DNA of 64,000 bases, taken from Pelobates cultripes. Taxonomy: Eukaryota; Chordata; Amphibia; Anura; Pelobatidae. The stretch is from assembly GCA_933207985.1 (NCBI GenBank), contig OW240912.1:252105784-252169783 (forward strand), given 5' to 3'. Shown piece after piece: positions 57,711-64,000 of this stretch. Under the pieces are notes generated by a model that was given only the letters and a program-made list of their open reading frames with translations, did no database searches and was not told where the DNA came from. The number at the start of each line of letters is the position of its first letter. Position 1 is the first letter of the stretch. A program made the position numbers and the translations under genes.

Positions 57711-58220
57711 GCAGGTATTGGCCTTTCTTGGGGTGGCAGGGTACTATAGAAAGTTTGTGTCCAATTATAGTGCCCTGGCCAAACCCCTTACTGACCTTAC
57801 CCATAAGAACCTTTTAAAAATGCTCTTATAAATGCAGATCCCAATCCAACTAAACATTTTCTTGTTCATAAAGAGGCTTCTATGTTTGGATTGGGGGCAG
57901 TACTGAGCCAAGTAGGGCCCGATGGCAGAGAACATCCCATGGCTTACATCAGTCGGAAGCTGTTACCTAGAAAAGTAGGCTATGTCCTCATTGAAAAGGA
58001 ATGCCTGGCCGTGGTGTGGGCCCTTAAAAAGTTGCAACCGTATTTATATGGACAGCCCTTCTCTTTGCTCACAGATCACAACCCATTGGTCTGGTTGAAT
58101 TGGGTGGCAGGGGACAACGCCGGGCTGCTGCGCTGGAGCTTGGCGCTGCAGCCATTTGACTCCACGATTCACTAACGCCCGAGGAAACAAAATGAAAATG
58201 CTGACGGGTTGTCTAGACAA
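57711..58220 (+). pseudogene. Gypsy RNase H
   Basis: Begins with FLGVAGYYRKFVSNYSALA (connection) and the LTDLTHK stretch. Then EASMFGLGAVLSQ, where the usual catalytic Asp of DAS is Glu, EKECLAVVWALKKLQPYL (catalytic Glu present), TDHNPLVWL (Asp present) and a RWSLALQPF...ENADGLSR end. It closes at about 58218, just before the purine tract and candidate LTR. The D-to-E change and several stops mark it as dead. Confidence 0.8.
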
Positions 58221-58314
58221 ACTGAATTGGAAAAATGATCCATGAACAACCCCGGACACCCCCCAGCCGATCCGTGAAGGATGTGTATGCCGGCTTCTGG
58301 TCATGGGGGAGCAG

Positions 58315-58626
58315 TGTAGTGGAATGGGTTTTGCCACAGTACCCCTATTTGTACTAAGGGCTGTCCATACCCCTTGTGTGCCTCTATTTTCCTTTGTTGC
58401 TACTTCTCGTTATTTAAGGAAACAAGTAAAACATTATCACATCTCCCAAACTGAGGGGAGGGAAGGTATGTATGTACTGTATGGGAGTATCTGTAACTGT
58501 ACTTGTCTGTTTATTGGTTCATTCAACTGTAACCTTGTCCCCCACCAGGTCCTCAGTGGGTGTCTTTCTTGCACGGGAAACTTGCATTAAAAAGCCGAGT
58601 GCGGTATGGGTCCCGGGGGGCGCACA
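58315..58626 (+). mobile_element. candidate 3' LTR of the Gmr1-like element
   Basis: Starts TGTAGTGGAATGG after a purine-rich tract and may end GGGGCGCACA. It contains CATTAAAAAG near 58585 as a possible polyadenylation signal. The right boundary is a guess because no matching intact 5' LTR exists. Confidence 0.45.
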
Positions 58627-58629
58627 TCG

Positions 58630-59285
58630 TTGTGGTGGCATTGCCTCACACTAAGAAAAATGCAGCCGAATACTTACCTATCCAGCAAGAGTGCCACCGG
58701 GTCCGCTCATGCCCAGTAGTGGACTGAGATGCGCCGGCACTCCTCGGTCTGGTGGGATTCCCACGAGGCAATGGGAGTGCCTCCAATCACTCACCTGACC
58801 CTGGTAGTGGTTCCTCCTCCTCTCACAGCGGCCTGGTCTGTAAACATTAGAGATGTTGGCTGCTGCATCTTTGAATGTTTTAAGGGTTTTTGTTTAACCC
58901 TTAAAGGGCCAGATCATTAATTTCATCCCCATTGTCACATGCTTCCCTGCAGCCAATCAGGGAGCATCTTAGACTATTTAAGCCTGTTTTGTCCATTTCT
59001 CTGTGCCCTGTCGTGGTTTCCATTGTGGTTATCCGAGAGTACATTCCTTGTATTGATTCTTGTGTATTTGACCTTGGCTTCCCTTTTGACTATCCAATCT
59101 CTGTATTACTTGACCTTTGGCTTGGCTCCTGACTATTCTGATTTCTCCATTCCTTGACCCGTGGCTTGTTCATTGTTTACGTTATTCCTTTGTCTTGTCT
59201 TTACCTTGGCTCGGTAATATGTCTTAGGTATTTTCCTATTATCTACTTAAGTTCTGCGTGTTGGGTATCTACAGTAATTCTGACA
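58630..59285 (+). mobile_element. 5' LTR of the second Gypsy element
   Basis: The right edge is well placed (...GTAATTCTGACA at 59285, 13 bp before the gag ATG). The left edge is uncertain: TGTCACATGC at 58933 would give a 353 bp LTR with TGTCA/TGACA ends. The CpG-rich block 58630-58932 has the layout of the first half of the 619 bp solo LTR at 28510, so the LTR may be longer. TATTTAAG at 58975 is a TATA-like word. CTCCTGACTATTCT (59127) is shared with the solo LTR. Confidence 0.6.
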
Positions 59286-59298
59286 TTATGACAGGGCC

Positions 59299-59910
59299 AT
59301 GGACCCTGCAGACTTAAGTAGACAGGTGTCGTCTTGCGAGTCTAAACTGGAGGTACATGATCATCGCATGGATCAGTTTGCCCAGGCCTTCCAGACATTA
59401 TTGACTCGCACTGCACACCTTCAATCAGAGACACCCTCTGCCCAGGCATCACAACATGCCTCTGTGGCAGTAACCAGTGGTCAGGGGGCTCCGACTATAA
59501 GCTTATCCCCCCACTTTGAGGCATCTTCTGTTTTTTTCCATTCTGACCGGGCTAAGATCGGATACTTAATGAATCAGCTATCCAGTAAAGTTCTAGCCTG
59601 GGCTAATCCCTTATGGTAGAGGCTCTATTAGATGAGACAGCGGCTAAGGATCTTCCGGATCTGCCGGAGGATTACATTGTATATATGATGGAGATAGACA
59701 ACCGCCTTAAGGATAGGGCTAAAACCAGGACACGGACTAGCCATAGCCCTGTCCCCTCAGCTCCTCATTTGACTCCATCTGCTCCTACAGTTGCTAACGT
59801 AATCGAACCTATGCAACTTTGAGTGATGAAGCTGTCAGAAGCTGAGGGCTGTAAGTCTATGCCTGTATTGTGGGAAAAAGGGGCATCTGCGCCTTAATTG
59901 CCCAATACGT
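59299..59910 (+). pseudogene. gag of the second Gypsy element
   Basis: Starts MDPADLSRQVSSCESKLEVH, the MDPAD start being common in vertebrate Gypsy gags. The capsid is mostly deleted: the frame passes from HFEASSVFF to a KIGYLMNQL block and stops at 59619. A second frame (59613-59822) holds EALLDETAAKDLPDLPEDY and the basic linker. The CCHC knuckle CLYCGKKGHLRLNC (about 59854-59895) follows in another frame. Confidence 0.8.
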
Positions 59911-59989
59911 CCGGAAAACCTCCGCACCTAAGCACCGTTAGAGGACCGACCTTAGGTGTTATGAAATCGTCCTCTATCCTGCCTCACCA

Positions 59990-60397
59990 CTGATTCCTCC
60001 TATCGGTAGTTTTATCTTGGGGTGCTCTTTTTTTTACCATGTAAAGCTCTTATCGATTCAGGAGCTGCTGAAAGCTTTATTTACAAGAAATTTGTAAACT
60101 ACCTTCTTGTCACCCTGTTGGGAGATCCACACCTTTGGTCATTGAAGCCATAGACCCCTTCTGACACCTCTTATAACCCATGAGACCCTTCCGTTATCTT
60201 TATCCATTGAAATACTGCATAGAGAGAATATAGCTCTACAGGTTATTTCAACTCCTTCATGTCCTGTCATTCTCGGGTTTCCCTAGTTGGTAAAACATAA
60301 TCTGGTCTTGGATTGGGTTAAGGGTGAGATTCATTCTTGGGGTACTACCTGCAAAGAACAATGTCTTCTACCAGTTAAACCTATAGGTCATATCACT
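59990..60397 (+). pseudogene. Gypsy protease remnant
   Basis: ALIDSGAAESFIY at about 60045-60090 is the protease active-site block (DSGA). It is followed by degraded but recognisable sequence (TPLVIEAIDP; VILGFP-like; HNLVLDWVKGEIHSWG) up to the insertion. Stops occur in all frames. Confidence 0.7.
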
Positions 60398-61022
60398 GTA
60401 CCGAACAAACAGAACAAAGGATACAGGTAGCGCCAAAATAAATACAATATTGTGGGAAGTAATCAAAAAAGGTACCAAGTAAAAGATAAAAAAGTCCTTT
60501 TGAGGTTTTAAAAGTCTTCAAATGTTGAATAAGATGTCTCCGGAGTGGTATCACACATCAATGGTATATGCAAAGAGCGAATAGTACAGTATTGTAAGTC
60601 TATGGACTATAGACAACGTAGAACTAAAAATTTCCAACTCACATTTTTCAGCGCTATAACCAGCTCTCAGTAAAACAGCTTACAGTGGTATTTCAACTTC
60701 CCACTTGTAAGATATCCCTCAAATGGTAGTTGTAGTGTAGTTTACATGCAATTAAAGAAAAAGAAGGCCCAAAAAGAAGGCCCGTAGTGCTCTCCATATT
60801 TGCAAATAAATAGTAGTAAAATTAAATATACTTACAATTTTGAGAGCAGACAAATCGCTCTATGGTAACAGCATGGATGGAACAATCCCTACCTAGGATA
60901 CTATTGATGATGGACTTCATGTGTATGGAAAATAGCTTGTGCCAAGTACAAGTAAAATAAAATAAAAAACTAAATAAAAGTGTAAAAGACTGTCCCAAAG
61001 CAAATAGGTCCCAAAATATCTC
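60398..61022. other. unidentified 0.6 kb insertion in the Gypsy pol gene
   Basis: The sequence has no pol similarity, is A-rich and lacks long frames. It starts after CATATCACTGTACC and ends before CTCGTAATGCCC, where the RT resumes. AAAGGATACAGGTAGCGCC near its left end and AAGAAGGCCC repeated at 60763 and 60775 stand out. No clear target duplication or terminal repeat, so the class is unknown. Part of the RT was lost with it. Confidence 0.5.
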
Positions 61023-61025
61023 GTA

Positions 61026-61463
61026 ATGCCCTTTGGATTTTGCAATGCTACGGCGGTTTTCCAAGACCTGATTAATGATGTCTTAAGGGAATACATTCAT
61101 TCCTGTGTTCTAGTCTATCTAGACGATATCCTCGTTTATTCCCCAGACATCACCACCCACTATGTTCATGTATCCCAAGTACTTATTACACTGTTACGTA
61201 ATGGTTTATATTGCAAATTAGAGAAATGTTTATTTCACCAGACAGAGGTACAATTCTTGGGCTACATTATTTCAGCAAAGTGTTTTGAAATTGATCCCAA
61301 AAAACTAGAGGCAGTTTTGAAATGGTCCAGACCTAAAGGTCTTAAAGCCATTCAAAGGTTCATCGACTTTGCCAAATATTACCGCAGATTCATAAAGGGA
61401 TTCTCCTCGTTCATATCTCCCAATACTAGTCTCACACGAAAAGGGGCTGAAACCCATGTCTGA
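61026..61463 (+). pseudogene. Gypsy reverse transcriptase, second half
   Basis: The frame starts at MPFGFCNATAVFQ. It has LVYLDDILVYS with the catalytic YLDD (61117-61143), GLYCKLEKCLFH and VQFLGYIIS, and the connection block [17 protein letters not shown]. The first palm motif and the fingers are missing because of the insertion. The frame changes at about 61455 into the RNase H. Confidence 0.85.
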
Positions 61464-61935
61464 TCTCTTGCAGCTCTGTCTGCCTTTTGAGCAACTGAAG
61501 TCTCTCTTTTCTACCGCCCCACTGCTCTTACATCCTGACCCTTCCAGGCCTTTTGTATTAGAGGTTGATGCTTCAGATACGAGGGTTGGAGCTGTCCTCT
61601 CTCAATGTGAGTCCCAAGACTCTCCACTCCATCCTTGTGGCTTCTTCTCCAAAAAGCTCTCCCCGGCAGAGGCCAATTATGATATAGGAAACAGGCAATT
61701 ATTAGCGATAATCCTGACTTTGAAAGAGTGGAGACACTTGGTAGTGGGAGCTAAAGTTCCAATAATTATTATAACGGACCACAAGAATTTGACCTATATC
61801 AGTGAGGCTAAATGTCTCTCATCTAGACAGGCTAGATGGTCCTTGTTTCTCATTTTAATTTTATTATCACGTATAGGCCTGGTTCTCGTAATACCAAGGC
61901 TGATGCCTTATCACGTCAGTTCGAAACCAACTTAG
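61456..61935 (+). pseudogene. Gypsy RNase H
   Basis: [20 protein letters not shown] leads into the RNase [15 protein letters not shown] (Asp), the [12 protein letters not shown] block (the Glu/Asp region; usually YDIGNRELLAI, here with Q), and TDHKNLTYI (Asp). A frameshift at about 61840 ends it, and the C-terminal part ([21 protein letters not shown]) continues in the next frame. Confidence 0.85.
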
Positions 61936-62672
61936 ATCGGGATCTAGACGTCGTTCCTATCATACCACCAGAATGCATAGTGGCTACCACTATAGTAACC
62001 ATGTCCTACTCATTGATGGACAAGGTGCATAACACCCAAACCAAGGCTCCTGATGACAAACCCAACGATAAATTGTTTGTGTCACCTACAGAGAGGACAG
62101 AAATATTCTCCATGTACCATGATACCAAGTCAGCTGGCCATCCAGGAATTCGAAAAACATTATCCTTCATATCTAGACAGTTCTGGTGGCCTTCTATGCA
62201 TATGGACGTCACTGATTATGTCCAAGCATGTACCGTTTGCGCTATGACCAAGACCCCTCGTAAACTGCCATGTGGTCTCTTACAGCCACTTCCTGTTCCT
62301 GAAAAACCTTGGTCCCACATTGCAATGGACTTCATAATTGATCTACCACCATCCAAGGGACATACAACCGTTTTAACGGTGGCAGATCGTTTCTCGAAAA
62401 TGATCCATTTAATTCCTCTCTGTAAACTGCCTACCTCTGCTGAGTTGGTCCAGATCTTTATTAAAGAAATATATAGGTTACATGGGTTGCCTCAAGAAAT
62501 CGTATCAGATAGAGGATCCCAGTTTATTTCACAATTTTGGAGGAAGGTTTGTTCCGAACTTGGGGTTACATTGTCTTTTTCTTCATCATATCACCCCCAG
62601 ACCAACGGGGCTATGGAAAGGGTTAACCAGTCAATAGGGCTTTTAAAGGTGTTTCACATCACACAATCATGA
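61836..62672 (+). pseudogene. Gypsy integrase
   Basis: After the RNase H end ([15 protein letters not shown]) comes the zinc-binding part YHDTKSAGHPG...QFWWPSM...CTVCAMTK (HHCC complete). The core follows with IAMDFIIDLP (first Asp), IVSDRGSQFIS (second Asp) and QTNGAMERVNQ (Glu; usually NGQTERVNQ). So all three DDE residues are present. The frame breaks after VNQSI at about 62635; a further degraded stretch (62640-62930) reads PYAEFAHNNTTHDS and a HETGLPALD-like piece before the Tc1 insertion. Confidence 0.88.
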
Positions 62673-62932
62673 CAATTGGTATGGCCTCTTGCCTTATGCT
62701 GAATTCGCACATAATAACACGACACATGACTCCTCCCAGCATAGCCCTTTCTTCATTACATGTGGCAGACACCCCCTTGTTATACCTTCGCAGTTTCATG
62801 AGACAGGATTACCCGCTCTTGATTGCCAACTTCATGAACCTCAAGCAAGGTGGAAGCATGTGCAGCGTGCTTAGTCTTTGGCTTCCTCTCATCATAAGAC
62901 CTATGCTGACAAACGTCGATTTATGGCATCTA

Positions 62933-64000
62933 CACCCTGTTCCAAATTATTAAGCAAATGATATTTTTCTCATTTACCTAAATAATTGATCTAAATAACA
63001 GTCAGCATAATTCTCATGTTATCAACTATTAAGAGTACAATTCGAATTTTATTGAACAAACCTCCTAATGATAACAGTATTTTTTTAAACATAAAAAACT
63101 TACAATGCACTGTTCTTAATTATTACGCACAGTAAGTTTCAAAACACTTTATAGCTCGTAAAGAACTGAAAATTGTCAATTGTTGTGTTTGCAGCATATT
63201 TACTGGAATCAAAAGCTATTTCAATCAAACTTATAACAACATTTTAACGTTTTAAACATTTTAACAGATCACGTTACATTTTAACATAGGACCCCTTATT
63301 TGATAGCAACTTCACAAGTCTTGCATCCATTGAACTTGTGAGTTTTTGGACAGTTTCTGCTTGAATTTGTTTGCAAGATGTCAGAATAGCCTCCCAGAGC
63401 GGCTGTTTGGATGTAAACTGCCTCCCACCCTCATAGATCTTTTGCTTCAGGATGCTCCAAAGGTTCTCAATAGGCTTGAGGTCAAGGAAGGATGGAGGCC
63501 ACACCATGACTTACTTTACTTTTATTCCCATAGCAGCCATTGATGCAGAGGTATTCTTTGCAGCATGAGATGGTGCATTGTCATGCATGAAGATGATTTT
63601 ATTACGGGAATCAGGGAAGAAAATGGTCAGTCAGAAACTCCACATAGTTTGCAGAGGTCATCTTTACACCTCCGGGGACCCTAAAGGGGCCAACCAGCTC
63701 TCTTCCCATGATTCCGGCCCAAAACATGACTCCACCACCGCCTTGCTGACTTCTCAGCCTTGTTGGAACAGGATGGCCGTCCACCACCGTCCACTATTCC
63801 AGCCATCTGGACCATCCAGGGTTGCACGGCACTCATCAGTGAACAGGACTGTTTGAAAATTAGTCTTCATGTATTTTTCTTCCCAATGCAGCCGTTTCTG
63901 CTTGTAAGCATTGGTTATTGGTGGCCGAATAGAAGGTTTATGCACAGTTGCAAGACTCTGGAGGTCTCTACACCTTGATGTCCGTGGGACTCCAGAGGCA
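62933..64000 (-). mobile_element. Tc1-type DNA transposon, partial (runs off the window)
   Basis: The left end is CACCCTGTTCCAAATTATTA after a TA (62931-62932), as for Tc1/mariner elements, which duplicate TA. The transposase is on the minus strand (see next entry). The other end lies beyond 64000. It interrupts the Gypsy element, so it is younger than that copy. Confidence 0.85.
63274..64000 (-). pseudogene. Tc1 transposase, DD34E type, 5' part outside window
   Basis: Minus-strand blocks in order: KRLHWEEKYMKTNFQTVLFTDEC (first Asp in FTDE, 63754-63945), LDGPDGW, then the GELVGPFRVP-like stretch, IIFMHDNAPSHAA (second Asp, about 63568-63606), and VWPPSFLDLKPIENLW (Glu in PIENLW, 63455-63507). 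The C-terminal helix EAILTSCKQIQ and the end at 63274 follow. The DDE residues are all readable, but the frame changes at least twice (about 63540 and 63720), so this copy is inactive. The N-terminal DNA-binding domain would lie beyond the window. Confidence 0.88.

Larger units (their letters stand above)
54549..58626 (+). mobile_element. Gypsy-type element with PR-IN-RT-RH order (Gmr1-like)
   Basis: On one strand, in order: gag with CCHC knuckle, protease, integrase (zinc finger, core, C-terminal part), reverse transcriptase, RNase H, then a purine-rich tract (GGTCATGGGGGAGCAG, 58299-58314) and a candidate 3' LTR. The sequences are Ty3/Gypsy-like, but the integrase precedes the RT as in Ty1/copia. 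This arrangement is known for Gmr1-like elements of fish and other deuterostomes. Stops and frameshifts occur in every domain. A 30-bp word of the candidate 3' LTR (TTAAGGAAACAAGTAAAACATTAT, 58415-58438) recurs at 54555-54578, the likely remains of the 5' LTR. Confidence 0.8.
58630..62932 (+). mobile_element. second Ty3/Gypsy element, standard PR-RT-RH-IN order
   Basis: LTR, gag, CCHC, protease, reverse transcriptase, RNase H and integrase follow each other in the usual Gypsy order. An unrelated segment (about 60398-61022) replaces the end of the protease and the first half of the RT. The 3' end is cut at 62932 by a Tc1 element, so no 3' LTR is visible. Frameshifts and stops are present throughout. 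Confidence 0.85.

Overview
The window looks like vertebrate nuclear DNA, most probably from a frog. It is AT-rich with CpG-rich islands. Its only recognisable host gene is exon 1 of the vertebrate gene TMEM47, with a proper splice donor. The rest is a dense, nested mix of transposable elements, minisatellites and AT-rich non-coding DNA of the kind found in anuran genomes: L1, L2 and CR1 LINEs, Ty3/Gypsy and Ty1/copia LTR elements, hAT and TTAA-type MITEs, and Tc1. There is no bacterial or viral gene organisation, no CRISPR array and no operon. Most long reading frames are low-complexity artefacts or broken transposon genes. One assembly gap of exactly 100 N lies at 27484-27583. The frog assignment is inference from the repeat styles and the TMEM47 sequence; no database was searched.

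Layout. (1) 1-24817: presumed start of TMEM47 intron 1 (the gene is on the minus strand; no exon 2 was recognised). It holds CA-rich minisatellites, a 1.1 kb solo LTR with a 5-bp target duplication, several TTAA-flanked and hAT-type MITEs, many inverted repeats, a decayed tRNA-like sequence, and a 2.8 kb hAT-like element whose interior has become a giant minisatellite (18270-21104). (2) 24818-25660: TMEM47 exon 1 and its probable promoter, with a CRE palindrome, a CT microsatellite and a 3 x 42 bp tandem repeat against the splice donor. (3) 26430-33300: a nested stack of CR1 3' ends in both orientations, an hAT element with an internal 150-bp tandem array running into the gap, a CR1 reverse-transcriptase fragment, a 619 bp solo LTR with TSD AAAGC, and a decayed minus-strand Ty1/copia element interrupted by two hAT elements. 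(4) 33691-37475: a tandem duplication and a degenerate L2 LINE. (5) 45845-53386: a full-length 7.5 kb L1-type LINE between 17-bp target duplications, with intact ORF1 and broken ORF2. (6) 54549-58626: a Ty3/Gypsy-type element whose pol order is PR-IN-RT-RH, the copia-like order known from Gmr1-like elements. (7) About 58630-62932: a second Gypsy element with the ordinary PR-RT-RH-IN order, split by a 0.6 kb unidentified insertion and cut by a Tc1 transposon (62933 to the window end).

How the parts relate. Only TMEM47 is a host gene. The autonomous retrotransposons all lie on its upstream (intergenic) side, while the presumed intron carries mainly MITEs, a solo LTR and satellites. All autonomous elements show stops, frameshifts or deletions in their polymerase or transposase genes; L1 ORF1 is the only transposon gene that reads open from end to end.
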